64,000 bases of DNA, taken from assembly GCA_023228465.1 (NCBI GenBank), contig JALOBC010000001.1, positions 1-64,000 on the forward strand, read 5' to 3'. A program made the position numbers and the translations under genes. The DNA is from Dokdonella sp. (GTDB lineage Bacteria > Pseudomonadota > Gammaproteobacteria > Xanthomonadales > Rhodanobacteraceae). This document shows, piece after piece, positions 53,731-62,075 of the stretch (within the stretch, counting starts at the first letter, position 1; each line of letters starts with the position of its first letter). The notes beneath the pieces are model-generated. The model ran no database searches. It was not told the DNA's origin and saw only the letters and a list, made by a program, of their open reading frames with translations.

Positions 53731-54720
53731 TCAGGCCGGCTGCCGTACGCCGTCCACTTCCACCAGCAGGTCGCTGCGGCAGATGTCCCCGGCCAGCAGC
53801 AGCAGGTGTTCCGCGGCGCACAGCCTGGGGGTCAGGGTGGCGGCGACGCGCGGCGCGTCGGCCGGGTCACGCAGGTAGGCCTTGAGGTAGCTGTGGGCGG
53901 GCGTCCCGAATGGCAGGCCGGCGGCCGCGACCAGCGCATCGAGGTTGGCCAGCGTCTCGGCCATCTGCGCATCCAGGTCATCGGGGTGGCGCGAAGCATG
54001 GCCGACCACGGCCGCAGTGCCGGAAATGAGCAGCTGGCCGTGGGCATCGAGCATGCCGCGCGCGAACACCGGGGCAGTCGGGCCGTACTGGCGCGGATAC
54101 CGCCAGGAACTCACCTGGCGCGGGTTTTCCAGGGCCCGGCCCGGCCGTCGCGTGGCCAGGCCATATACCTGCAGCGTGCGCACGCCATCCTGGCGGCCGA
54201 TCGCGGTTGCCGCGGGAAAGCTGCTCCAGCGTGCATCCGCGATGCCACGGGCGCGCCCCTCGCAGAACTGCCGATAGCGCTCGGCATCTCCTTCGCCCGC
54301 GTTGATGGCGTCCAGGTAGTTCCACAGGCGCAGCAGATGCGGCGTCGGGCTGGCACCGACGAAGCGGGTCAGGTGCCGGTAGGCCGAGGCGGTCGTCGCC
54401 GCGATGCCGGCATGCGCCGCTTCGTCCAGTTCGAGCGCGAAGAACAGATGTTCGCCGTCGCTGCTCCAGCGCAGCGCGCCGTCCTCACCGGTTGCCACCG
54501 GCCCCTGGCCGCGCCACACCTCGAATGGCGCCGGCTGCGTGCCCAGCGGTTCCAGGCCCACGCGCAGCGCGCGCCGATCCTCCGGCAGTTGCGCCGCGCG
54601 GCCGAAGCCGAACACCGCCAGCACACCCGGCCGGGCCAGCAGATCCTCTGCCGCAGCCCACACATAGCTTGCCTGCAGGCCGGGCGAAGAAAGGGTGGAT
54701 CGAGGCATCGGGCGGGACAT
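53731..54720 (-). CDS. xanB2: Chorismatase, XanB2/FkbO-Hyg5 family (hydroxybenzoate synthesis)
   Basis: A 329-residue RutC/YjgF-fold enzyme. The C-terminal half has the family marks GTAAVVGHASRHPDDLDAQM, SYLKAYLRDP and, near the end, LLLLAGDICRSDLLVEVDGV, which holds the catalytic Cys/Glu region of chorismatases. XanB2 in Xanthomonas converts chorismate to 3- and 4-hydroxybenzoate, starter unit for xanthomonadin and precursor for ubiquinone. The chosen ATG at 54720 begins MSRPMPRSTLSS; another ATG four codons later is possible. It diverges from the ACP gene across 85 bases that may hold both promoters (a TACACT -10-like element at 54762). Length fits the family. Confidence 0.85.
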   Translation of the reverse strand: MSRPMPRSTLSSPGLQASYVWAAAEDLLARPGVLAVFGFGRAAQLPEDRRALRVGLEPLGTQPAPFEVWRGQGPVATGEDGALRWSSDGEHLFFALELDEAAHAGIAATTASAYRHLTRFVGASPTPHLLRLWNYLDAINAGEGDAERYRQFCEGRARGIADARWSSFPAATAIGRQDGVRTLQVYGLATRRPGRALENPRQVSSWRYPRQYGPTAPVFARGMLDAHGQLLISGTAAVVGHASRHPDDLDAQMAETLANLDALVAAAGLPFGTPAHSYLKAYLRDPADAPRVAATLTPRLCAAEHLLLLAGDICRSDLLVEVDGVRQPA

Positions 54721-54805
54721 TGCGGCAGGCTGGGCGCGGAACGCACGGTGGGCGCGGATGATACACTGGGCGGTCTCACCACCAGCCCTCCGGTTCCGCG
54801 CCGTC

Positions 54806-55102
54806 ATGGACACCAAGACGCTTCCCAGCCACGCGCAGAGCGCCGCCGAGCACGAACTCGCCGGTCTCATCGTCGAAAGCCTCAATCTGGAAGGCGTGAA
54901 CGCTGCGCAGATCGATCCGCAGGCGCCCCTGTTCGGCGGCGACCTCGGTCTCGATTCGATCGACGCGCTGGAGCTGGCGCTGGTGATCTCGCGCAAGTAC
55001 GGCTTCCAGTTGCGCTCGGACAATCCGGACAACCAGCACATCTTCGCCAGCCTGCGCGCCCTCTGCGCGCACATCGAGCAGCACCGCCAGGCGCCGGCCT
55101 GA
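54806..55102 (+). CDS. Acyl carrier protein of the xanthomonadin/aryl-polyene cluster
   Basis: A 98-residue carrier protein. The 4'-phosphopantetheine site is Ser in GGDLGLDSIDALELAL. The start at 54806 gives MDTKTLPSHAQSAAEHELAG; upstream ATGs would add a non-conserved leader. It would carry the growing polyene chain on its pantetheine arm, probably starting from a hydroxybenzoyl unit made by the adjacent chorismatase. Pairing with dehydratases, an acyltransferase and an exporter supports a dedicated secondary-metabolite ACP rather than the primary AcpP. Confidence 0.9.
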   Translation: MDTKTLPSHAQSAAEHELAGLIVESLNLEGVNAAQIDPQAPLFGGDLGLDSIDALELALVISRKYGFQLRSDNPDNQHIFASLRALCAHIEQHRQAPA

Positions 55103-55130
55103 GCGCGGCCGCGCGCAGCAGCCAGATCGG

Positions 55131-55256
55131 GTGACGATCTTCACCACGCCTGCGGCCCTGCCCAATGCTGCGCTGCCACGCTTCCTCGTCCGCTTCGCGG
55201 GCCACTGGCCGCAGGTCCTGCGTCGCAGTGGCGTCGTGAAGGGAGCCGCACGATGA
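55131..55256 (+). CDS. Candidate 41-residue protein between ACP and dehydratase genes
   Basis: A GTG at 55131 opens a 41-codon frame reading VTIFTTPAALPNAALPRF, a central LVRFAGHWPQVL, and ending SGVVKGAAR at a TGA that overlaps the dehydratase start (ATGA). Third-position GC is high. The 150-base gap between two tightly organised genes is otherwise unexplained. No clear Shine-Dalgarno precedes the GTG. Not recognised; it may be chance. Confidence 0.4.
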   Translation: MTIFTTPAALPNAALPRFLVRFAGHWPQVLRRSGVVKGAAR

Positions 55257-55567
55257 GCGCCGACGTCATCGAACTGCCGTTGTGCATCGGTCCCGACCAC
55301 CCGAGCCTGGCCGGTCATTTCCCCGGCCGGCCGGTGGTGCCGGGCGTGGTGCTGCTCGATCAGGTGGCCGCCGCGCTCGAACAGGCCGGCTGCGCGCCGC
55401 TGCGCCGGCTGGATGCGGTCAAGTTCCTTGCGCCGCTGGCGCCCGGAGAGCACGCACGCCTGCGCCTGGATGGCAGCGCCGGGCGCGTGCGCTTCCGCAT
55501 CGATTGCGGCGCGCGCGCGATCGTGCGCGGCGAAGCCACCCTGGCAGACCCGGAGCCGGCGCTATGA
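55253..55567 (+). CDS. FabZ-like hotdog dehydratase of the polyene cluster
   Basis: A 104-residue single hotdog domain. It shows the FabZ-type active-site loop SLAGHFPGRPVVPGVVLLDQ (His in GHFPG), with Asp where FabZ has Glu in the following helix. It is shorter than FabZ (about 145) and lacks its N-terminal part. It would dehydrate 3-hydroxyacyl-ACP intermediates to create the conjugated double bonds. Coupled by a four-base overlap to the acyltransferase. Confidence 0.8.
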   Translation: MSADVIELPLCIGPDHPSLAGHFPGRPVVPGVVLLDQVAAALEQAGCAPLRRLDAVKFLAPLAPGEHARLRLDGSAGRVRFRIDCGARAIVRGEATLADPEPAL

Positions 55568-56532
55568 GCGCGCACTGGAGCACGCGCCGCGAGGGCGGGG
55601 GGCATTTCGCGGTATGGCTGATCCGCGGCATCGGCCTGCGTTGCGGTCGCGGATTCGCGCGCCTGTGCCTGTATCCGATCACGCTCTACTTCTTCCTGCG
55701 CCGCCCTTACGAGCGACGTGTCTCGCGCGCCTTCCTCACGCGCGCCTTCGGCCGACCGGCCAGTAGCTGGCAGGTACTGCGCCATATCCACTGTTTCGCC
55801 GCGACCCTGCTGGATCGCATCTTCCTGCTGTCCGAACGCTACCGGCGGTTCGACGTGCGCATGCACGGCTGCGATGAGCTGCTGGCCGCGCTGCGCCCCG
55901 ATCGTGGCGTGCTGCTGCTCGGCGCCCATGTGGGCAGCTTCGAGGTGCTGCGCGTAGCTGCCGTCGAGCGCCCGGACCTGGACCTGCACGTGGTGCTGGA
56001 TGTCACCAAGACGCCGGCCCAGACTGCGCTGCTGCACGCGCTTGCGCCCGATGTCGCGCGCCGCGTGATCGATGCCTCGCGCCCCGGCACGGAGATCGTG
56101 CTGGCGCTGGCCGAAGCACTGGAGCGCGGCGCATTGGCCGCCCTGCTGGCCGACCGCGCCCGACCCGGCGAGCGCACCCTGATGATGCCGTTCATGGGCG
56201 CGCCGGCGCCGTTCCCGGTGGCGCCGTTCCTGCTTGGCCCGGTGCTCGGCGCGCCGGTGCTGCTTTGTTTCGGCATGTACCGCGGCGGCAACCGTTACGA
56301 TGTGTACTTCGAGCCCTTCGCGGCGCCCGAACCGCTGCCACGCCGCGGACGCGAGGCGGCGCTGCAGGCGCTGGTGCAGCGCTACGCCGAGCGGCTCGAA
56401 CACCACGTGCGACAAGACCCGTACAACTGGTTCAACTGGCATGATTTCTGGAATGGCGAAGAAGCTGGCGCAGGCGTGCCTGGCCCTGGCACTGCCGCTG
56501 ATGGCGCTGCCGTCGTCGGGCGCAGCGCCTGA
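55564..56532 (+). CDS. Lysophospholipid/LpxL-type acyltransferase of the polyene cluster
   Basis: A 322-residue membrane-associated acyltransferase. An N-terminal hydrophobic segment (FARLCLYPITLYFFL) is followed by GVLLLGAHVGSFEVLR, which holds the HX4-like catalytic His pattern of the LpxL/HtrB superfamily, and by LALAEALERGALAALLADR. YNWFNWHDFW near residue 290 is the usual end of the family; 26 further residues are read over the start of the next gene. In aryl-polyene clusters such enzymes attach the polyene to a lipid carrier. Confidence 0.85.
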   Translation: MSAHWSTRREGGGHFAVWLIRGIGLRCGRGFARLCLYPITLYFFLRRPYERRVSRAFLTRAFGRPASSWQVLRHIHCFAATLLDRIFLLSERYRRFDVRMHGCDELLAALRPDRGVLLLGAHVGSFEVLRVAAVERPDLDLHVVLDVTKTPAQTALLHALAPDVARRVIDASRPGTEIVLALAEALERGALAALLADRARPGERTLMMPFMGAPAPFPVAPFLLGPVLGAPVLLCFGMYRGGNRYDVYFEPFAAPEPLPRRGREAALQALVQRYAERLEHHVRQDPYNWFNWHDFWNGEEAGAGVPGPGTAADGAAVVGRSA

Positions 56533-57121
56533 ATCCGCGCTCGCAGCCCCCGACCCGGCCGCGCTGGTCGCCTCGCTGGCGCAGTCGCCACCGGCGCGTA
56601 CGCGCTTCACCGAGGTGCGCTTTTCCGGCCTGCTCGACCGGCCGCTGATCCTCAGCGGCGAGCTGGAGTACCTGGGCCCCGGCCAACTCGCCAAGCACGT
56701 CGCGTCGCCCTGGCAGGAAACCATCCGCGTCGAGGCGGGCGAAGCGGTCATCCAGCGCGGCGACAAGCCGCCGCGTCGCGTGGCGCTGGCGCAGGTGCCC
56801 GAGCTCGAAGGCTTCCTGCGTGGCTTCAGCGCGCTGCTCGGCGGTGACGCGCCTGCGCTGGCGCGCGATTTCGAGCTTGCCGTACAGGGCAGCGCGGCCA
56901 ATTGGCAGCTGCATCTCAAGCCGCGCGATGCGCGCCTGGCGCGCCGCATCAGCGCGATCGAGGTGGATGGCCGCGGCAGTACCGCGCGCTGTTTCCAGAC
57001 CCGCGATGCCGACGACGACCTCGGCATCCTGCTGGTGGCGGACCTGGCCACGATCGACCTGCCCACGCGCCCCTCGTCCAGGCGCCTGCAGGCGCTCTGC
57101 CGCGGCCTGGTCGCGCCGTGA
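56453..57121 (+). CDS. LolA-like periplasmic carrier of the polyene cluster
   Basis: A 222-residue exported protein. The ATG at 56453 starts MAKKLAQACLALALPLMAL, a signal peptide; it overlaps the acyltransferase by 80 bases. The mature part follows the LolA/LppX fold (RTRFTEVRFSGLLDRPLILS, QLAKHVASPWQETIRVEAGE). LolA-like proteins in xanthomonadin and aryl-polyene clusters are thought to ferry the pigment lipid across the periplasm. No outer-membrane receptor gene is present here. Confidence 0.85.
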   Translation: MAKKLAQACLALALPLMALPSSGAAPESALAAPDPAALVASLAQSPPARTRFTEVRFSGLLDRPLILSGELEYLGPGQLAKHVASPWQETIRVEAGEAVIQRGDKPPRRVALAQVPELEGFLRGFSALLGGDAPALARDFELAVQGSAANWQLHLKPRDARLARRISAIEVDGRGSTARCFQTRDADDDLGILLVADLATIDLPTRPSSRRLQALCRGLVAP

Positions 57122-57154
57122 CCGGGCCGCGCAGACGCGCCCGCGCAGGATCCC

Positions 57155-59488
57155 ATGCCGCGTCCGGCTGAGCGCCTGCGCGCGCCCCTCCTGCTGGCGG
57201 TCTGGCTCACCGTGCTGGCGGTGCTGGCGCTGTTTGCACTGCGGCAGCTCGAGGTGAGCACGGATCTGCGCAGCTTCATGCCCGCGCCGCAGACGCCGGA
57301 GCAGCAGCTGCTCATGGACCAGATCGGCGAGGGGCCAGGCTCGCGCCTGTTGCTGGTGGCGATCAGTGGCGCGCCGCAGGCCAGCCTGGCCGACCTCAGC
57401 CGCGGCCTGGCCGCGCGGCTGGCCGATGACGCGCATTTCGTGCAGGTGATCAACGGTGCCTTCGACCCGGCGCAGCTCGATCCGGCCTTGCTGCCCTATC
57501 GCTACCTGCTCTCGACCACGCTCGACACGCACCGGCTCGACGCCAGCTACCTGCACGCGCAGCTGCTGCAACGGGTGGAAGAACTGGCTTCGCCGGCGGG
57601 CGTGCTGCTGAAACCCCTGCTGGCGCGCGATCCGACCCTGGAAACGCTGGCCATCGCCGAACGCTGGGCGCCGCCGAAGGCGCCGATGACGCGCGACGGC
57701 GTGTGGTTTTCCGCCCGCGGCGAAGCGCTGCTGCTGGCGCAGACGCGCGCGGCCGGCTTCGACCCTGAAGCCCAGACGGCCGCCATCGGCGCGCTGGAAG
57801 CGGCGTTCCATGCCCTGCCTGGCGCAGGCGAGGCCAGGCTCACCCTGAGCGGACCGGGCTACTTCACCGCCCGCGTCAGCGCCACCACGCGCAGCCAGGC
57901 GCAGCGGCTGGGCATGGCCAGCACGCTCGGGTTCGCGGTGCTGCTGCTGCTGGCCTATCGCAGTCTGCCGGCGTTGCTGGTGGCGGCCCTGCCGGTGGCC
58001 AGCGGCGCGCTGGCCGGGGTGGGTGCGCTGGCGCTGGTGTGGGGCAGCGCACACGGCATCACGCTGGCCTTCGGCTTCACCCTGCTCGGCGTGGCGCAGG
58101 AGTATCCCATCCGCCTGCTCAGCCATCGGCGCGCCGGCGAGGCGGCCGTCGCCAGCGCGCGCGCCCTGTGGCCCCTGCTTGCCACCGCCATTGCCTCGGC
58201 CGCGATCGCCTATCTCGCCTTCCTCGCCTCGGGCGTGGTCGGCCTGCAGCAACTCGCGGTGTTCACCATCGCCGGTCTGCTGGTGGCCGGGCTGGCCACC
58301 CGCTACCTGCTGCCGCACGTGCTGCCCGCACGCTTCCACGACGTGGCCGAGCTGGCCTGGCTGGGCCGCGCGGTGGCGCGGCTCGATCGGCTGCCGCGCC
58401 CGCGCTGGCTGCCGTGGCTGCTGCTGGCCCTGGGCCTGGCCGTGCTGTGGCGCGCGCCGACCCCGTTGTGGCAGGACGACCTGGCGGCGCTGACCCCGGT
58501 GCCGCGCGCCCTGTTGCAGGAAGATGCGCGCCTGCGCGGCGAACTGGGCGCGCCGGACGTGCGCTACCTGCTGGTGCTGCGGGCACCCGATGCCAATGGC
58601 GTGCTGGCGCTGTCGCAGATCCTCGAGCCGGCCGGTGCGGCGCTGGTCAAGGCCGGCGCGCTGGACGCGATCGAGTGGCCGAGCCGCTACCTGCCGAGCA
58701 TCGCCCTGCAGCGCGAGCGCCAGGCGAAACTGCCCGACCGGGCGACCCTGGCAGTTGCGCTGGCCGATGCCGAACGCGGCCTGCCGTTCCGCGACGGCCT
58801 GTTCGCGCCATTCCTGGATGACGTGGCGGCGGCACGCGAGTTGCCACCGCTGACCCCGGCCGAGTTCATGAAGTCACCGCTCGGCACGCGCCTGGCCTCG
58901 ATGCTGGTACCGGCGGACGGGGGCTGGATCGGCCTGGCCACCCTGTCCGGCGTGCACGATGCCGCCGCTTTGGGGGCGCTGACCGATGCCTCGCAGGGCC
59001 GCGCGCGCGTGCTCGACCTCAAGGCGGCTTCCGAATCGCTGGTGGTCGCCTATCGGGAGCGCATCCTGCGCGCGCTGGGCGGCGCGCTGGTGCTGCTCGC
59101 GCTGACCGTGGTGGTGGCCCTGCGCAGTCCGCGCCGCGCCTGGCACGTGCTGGCGCCAATGCTGTTGGCGACCCTGCTGGTGCTGGTGGTGGAGCGCGCG
59201 GCGGGCCTCTCGCTGTCGCTGTTCCATCTGGTCGCGCTGACCCTTGCCGCAGGTCTGGGCCTGCACTATGCGCTGTTCTTCGAGCGTCCGGTGGCCGACG
59301 CCGCGGAGGCCCGGCGTACCCTGCATGCGACCCTGGTGTGCGTGGTATCGGCCTTGCTGGTGTTCGGCCTGCAGGCGCTGTCCACGCTGCCGGTGCTGCG
59401 TGCCATCGGCCTCACCGTCGCGCTGGGCGTGAGCTTCCACTTCTGCCTGTCGATCCTCATGGCCCGCCCGCGCGGGGGCGAGCGCTGA
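57155..59488 (+). CDS. MMPL/RND-type lipid exporter of the polyene cluster
   Basis: A 777-residue inner-membrane transporter of two repeated halves. Helix 1 lies around residues 12-30, and a periplasmic porter region up to about residue 245 precedes five helices (FAVLLLLAYRSLPALLVAAL, LAFGFTLLGVAQEYPIRLLSH). A second porter region follows, then five more helices in residues about 635-765 (LVLLALTVVVALRSPRRAW, LFHLVALTLAAGLGLHYALF). This is the predicted-exporter family found in xanthomonadin clusters. It probably passes the pigment lipid to the LolA-like protein. The stop shares a base with the next start (TGATG). Confidence 0.9.
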   Translation: MPRPAERLRAPLLLAVWLTVLAVLALFALRQLEVSTDLRSFMPAPQTPEQQLLMDQIGEGPGSRLLLVAISGAPQASLADLSRGLAARLADDAHFVQVINGAFDPAQLDPALLPYRYLLSTTLDTHRLDASYLHAQLLQRVEELASPAGVLLKPLLARDPTLETLAIAERWAPPKAPMTRDGVWFSARGEALLLAQTRAAGFDPEAQTAAIGALEAAFHALPGAGEARLTLSGPGYFTARVSATTRSQAQRLGMASTLGFAVLLLLAYRSLPALLVAALPVASGALAGVGALALVWGSAHGITLAFGFTLLGVAQEYPIRLLSHRRAGEAAVASARALWPLLATAIASAAIAYLAFLASGVVGLQQLAVFTIAGLLVAGLATRYLLPHVLPARFHDVAELAWLGRAVARLDRLPRPRWLPWLLLALGLAVLWRAPTPLWQDDLAALTPVPRALLQEDARLRGELGAPDVRYLLVLRAPDANGVLALSQILEPAGAALVKAGALDAIEWPSRYLPSIALQRERQAKLPDRATLAVALADAERGLPFRDGLFAPFLDDVAAARELPPLTPAEFMKSPLGTRLASMLVPADGGWIGLATLSGVHDAAALGALTDASQGRARVLDLKAASESLVVAYRERILRALGGALVLLALTVVVALRSPRRAWHVLAPMLLATLLVLVVERAAGLSLSLFHLVALTLAAGLGLHYALFFERPVADAAEARRTLHATLVCVVSALLVFGLQALSTLPVLRAIGLTVALGVSFHFCLSILMARPRGGER

Positions 59489-59922
59489 TGCTCGGCCGCG
59501 CGCAGATCGAGGCGCTGATTCCGCATGCCGGTGCGATGTGCCTGCTGGACCGGGTCATCGCCTGGGATGCGACCTCCATCCATGCGCGCAGCGCCAGCCA
59601 CCGCGCGGTGACCCATCCGCTGCGCCGGGACGGTCGCCTGCACGCGATCCATCTGTGCGAGTACGGCGCCCAGGCGATGGCGCTGCATGGCGGCCTGCTG
59701 GCGCGCAGCCGTCACGAGGTGGCGCGTCCGGGGCTTCTGGTCGCACTGCGCGCCGTGGAGCTGGCCGTCGATCGCATCGACGACCTGGCCGGTGACCTCG
59801 ACGTGCACGCCGAATGCGTCGCGCTCGGTGCACAGGCCTGGCAATACACTTTCCGCGTCAGCCATGCCGGTGCGCAGCTTGGCAGCGGGCGGGCCATGGT
59901 CGCGCTCGGTGCGCTGCCCTGA
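59488..59922 (+). CDS. 3-hydroxyacyl-ACP dehydratase-like hotdog protein
   Basis: A 144-residue hotdog-fold protein, MLGRAQIEALIPHAGAMCLL, with the PHAGAMCLLDRVI segment typical of aryl-polyene dehydratases (ApeP-like) and HLCEYGAQAMALHGGLLA, which holds the acidic active-site residue. It is the second dehydratase-type protein of the cluster. It is coupled to the exporter gene by a one-base overlap and is the last cluster gene in the window. Confidence 0.8.
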   Translation: MLGRAQIEALIPHAGAMCLLDRVIAWDATSIHARSASHRAVTHPLRRDGRLHAIHLCEYGAQAMALHGGLLARSRHEVARPGLLVALRAVELAVDRIDDLAGDLDVHAECVALGAQAWQYTFRVSHAGAQLGSGRAMVALGALP

Positions 59923-60067
59923 GGCCGGCGGGTGGCGTGACGGCCGGCACCTGGCCACTGTCCGCAGCGTCCGCGCAAGCGTCCGTCTGCGCTCACGCGA
60001 TTGCCGCGGACGTCCTGGACTGGCCGTGAAGGCGCATTCCCATGCGCTCTGGCAGCCCGTGCCGCGA

Positions 60068-60084
60068 TTGGCACGCCCCTTGCT
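60068..60084 (+). promoter_or_regulatory. Sigma-54 (RpoN) promoter, consensus -24/-12
   Basis: TTGGCACGCCCCTTGCT matches the RpoN consensus TGGCACG-N4-TTGCT without mismatch, including GG at -24 and GC at -12. The predicted start is about 60095. The start of the transcript then forms a stem from GGGTGAAC (60092-60099) and GTTCACCC (60121-60128), 32 bases before the ATG at 60160. An activator binding site further upstream was not recognised. Confidence 0.75.
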
Positions 60085-60159
60085 GCAGCATGGGTGAACC
60101 TGGCCCGCATCCGCTGCCACGTTCACCCAAGCCCAAGTTCCCGCTGCTGGAGCAAAGCC

Positions 60160-60564
60160 ATGTACCCACGACGTTCCGCCCGCGCCCTTCTGCCCCTGCG
60201 TGCCCTGCTGCTCGGCCTGTGCGCCGGCCTGGCCTGCACGCTGGCCTGGCTGCCTGCCGGCGATGTGCAGACCGGCGCGTCGCTGGATGCGCTCGCGCCG
60301 CTTCCTGCCACCCTGCTGCCGCGGGTGCACATCATTGCCCGGGTCGGCGATCCCGAGTCGGTCCAACTGCAGGTGGAAGAAGCCCGGCCACAGCCAGTGA
60401 GCCTGATGCCGACCCTGCGCGTGGTTGCGCAGGCTGCGGTCGAAACGCCGGACGATGCGCGCGCCGCACCGGCGCGCACGGCGACGGCCGCGATCGCCTG
60501 CCGCGATCCCGGCCGTCGCCCCATGCCCGCGGCGGCGCAAGCCCCTGCGCTGGCGCGATGCTGA
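60160..60564 (+). CDS. Small exported or membrane-anchored protein under sigma-54 control
   Basis: A 134-residue protein with GGAG six to nine bases before the ATG. A basic N-terminus and hydrophobic helix (LPLRALLLGLCAGLACTLAW) make a signal peptide or anchor. The rest contains TLLPRVHIIARVGDPESVQL and a Pro/Ala-rich tail with two Cys. Not recognised. Its stop overlaps the trmL start by seven bases, so trmL would be co-transcribed from the sigma-54 promoter. Confidence 0.65.
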   Translation: MYPRRSARALLPLRALLLGLCAGLACTLAWLPAGDVQTGASLDALAPLPATLLPRVHIIARVGDPESVQLQVEEARPQPVSLMPTLRVVAQAAVETPDDARAAPARTATAAIACRDPGRRPMPAAAQAPALARC

Positions 60565-61022
60565 ACGTCGTCCTGCACGCGCCGGAGATTCCTCCCAACA
60601 CCGGCAACGTGATCCGCCTGTGTGCGAATACCGGTGCGGCGCTGCACCTGGTGCGGCCCCTGGGTTTCGCGCTCGATGACGCCAGGCTGCGTCGCGCCGG
60701 ACTCGATTACCACGAGTACGCGCGCATTGCCGTGCATGATGACTACGCCGCATTCCTTGCCCGGGTGGCGCCCACGCGCGTGTTCGCCCTCACCAGCCGC
60801 GGCCGGGTGCGCTATGACCGGGTCGAATACCAGTCCGGCGACGCCCTGCTGTTCGGTGCCGAAACCTGCGGTTTGCCGGCTGCGCTGCTCGATGGCATGG
60901 CGCCGGGGCAGCGCCTGTGCCTGCCGATGCGCCCGGCCAGCCGCAGCCTGAACCTGTCCAATGCAGTGGCCGTGGTGGTGTATGAAGCCTGGCGACAACT
61001 GGGCTTCGCGGGCGCTGTCTGA
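60558..61022 (+). CDS. trmL: tRNA (cytidine/uridine-34-2'-O)-methyltransferase TrmL
   Basis: A 154-residue SPOUT methyltransferase modifying the wobble ribose of tRNA-Leu isoacceptors. MLNVVLHAPEIPPNTGNVIR, LHLVRPLGFALDDARLRRAG, LLFGAETCGLP and the knot-forming RPASRSLNLSNAVAVVVYE are diagnostic. Length matches E. coli TrmL (157). The gene converges with gpsA, whose stop lies 12 bases away. Confidence 0.94.
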   Translation: MLNVVLHAPEIPPNTGNVIRLCANTGAALHLVRPLGFALDDARLRRAGLDYHEYARIAVHDDYAAFLARVAPTRVFALTSRGRVRYDRVEYQSGDALLFGAETCGLPAALLDGMAPGQRLCLPMRPASRSLNLSNAVAVVVYEAWRQLGFAGAV

Positions 61023-61034
61023 ACGAGGCAGGCT

Positions 61035-62048
61035 TCAGTCCGCCCCGGGGAACTCCGCCTTCTGCTCGCGGGTGATCAGCGCCTGCATGGCGTCGGCCGG
61101 CGTCATTTCCTCGTGCAGGACGCGCTGCACGAGGGCGCTGATGGGCAGTTCCACGGCGTGGGCATGGGCCAGCTTCATCACCGTATCGACCGTCTGGATG
61201 CTTTCCACCACCTGGCCGATCTCGGCCACCGCCGCGGCCAGCGGTACGCCGCGACCGAGTGCCAGACCGAGGCGACGGTTGCGCGACAGGTCGCCGGTCG
61301 AGGTCAGCACCAGGTCGCCCAGGCCGGACAGTCCCATCAGGGTTTCCGGGCGCGCGCCGAGCGCGGCGCCCAGGCGCAGCATCTCGGCCATGCCGCGGGT
61401 GATCAGGCCGGCACGCGCATTCAGGCCGCATTGCATGCCATCGGCGACGCCGGTGGCCACTGCCAGCACGTTCTTCATGGCCCCGCCCAGTTCCGCGCCG
61501 ATCACGTCGCCGCCGGTATAGGCGCGGAAGGTTGGTGCGTGGAGCTGGCTTGCCAGCGCCTGGGCAAAGGCGGCGTCGGCCGAATGCACGGTCACCGCGG
61601 TTGGCAGGCCCTGCGCGACCTCGCGTGCAAAGGAAGGGCCGGTCACCACCGCTGCGGCATGCCCGGGCAGGGCCTCGGCCACCAGCTGGTGCAGGAAGCG
61701 GCCCGACGCCGGGTCGAAGCCCTTGGTCGCCCAGGCCACGCCCACGTCCGTGGCGATCCAGGGCGTGATTTCAGTCAGCTGGGCGGCGAAGGCGTGGCTG
61801 GGGACGGCCAGCAGGATGGTGCCGGCGTCGCGCGCCAGGGGTTCCAGCATGGCGGCAAGCTGGAGCGATTCAGGCAGCTCCAGCCCGGGCAGGTAGCGCG
61901 CGTTGCAGCGCGTGCGCGCCATCTCGACGATGGCGGCCGTCGAGCGGCCCCACAGGGTGGTCGGCACGCCGTTGCGTGCCAGCTGCACGGCGAGTGCGGT
62001 ACCCCAGGAACCGGCGCCGAGAACGGCAACCGGTCGTCCGTCAGCCAT
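61035..62048 (-). CDS. gpsA: Glycerol-3-phosphate dehydrogenase [NAD(P)+]
   Basis: A 337-residue cytosolic enzyme reducing dihydroxyacetone phosphate to sn-glycerol 3-phosphate for phospholipid synthesis. The dinucleotide fold is [35 protein letters not shown] and [17 protein letters not shown] follow, and the catalytic Lys lies in [21 protein letters not shown] (given in part: [11 protein letters not shown]). [20 protein letters not shown] is the substrate loop. The secB-gpsA linkage on the same strand is the usual gammaproteobacterial order. Confidence 0.96.
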   Translation of the reverse strand: MADGRPVAVLGAGSWGTALAVQLARNGVPTTLWGRSTAAIVEMARTRCNARYLPGLELPESLQLAAMLEPLARDAGTILLAVPSHAFAAQLTEITPWIATDVGVAWATKGFDPASGRFLHQLVAEALPGHAAAVVTGPSFAREVAQGLPTAVTVHSADAAFAQALASQLHAPTFRAYTGGDVIGAELGGAMKNVLAVATGVADGMQCGLNARAGLITRGMAEMLRLGAALGARPETLMGLSGLGDLVLTSTGDLSRNRRLGLALGRGVPLAAAVAEIGQVVESIQTVDTVMKLAHAHAVELPISALVQRVLHEEMTPADAMQALITREQKAEFPGAD

Positions 62049-62075
62049 GTGCGGATGTGGTGCCCGACGCCCGGA

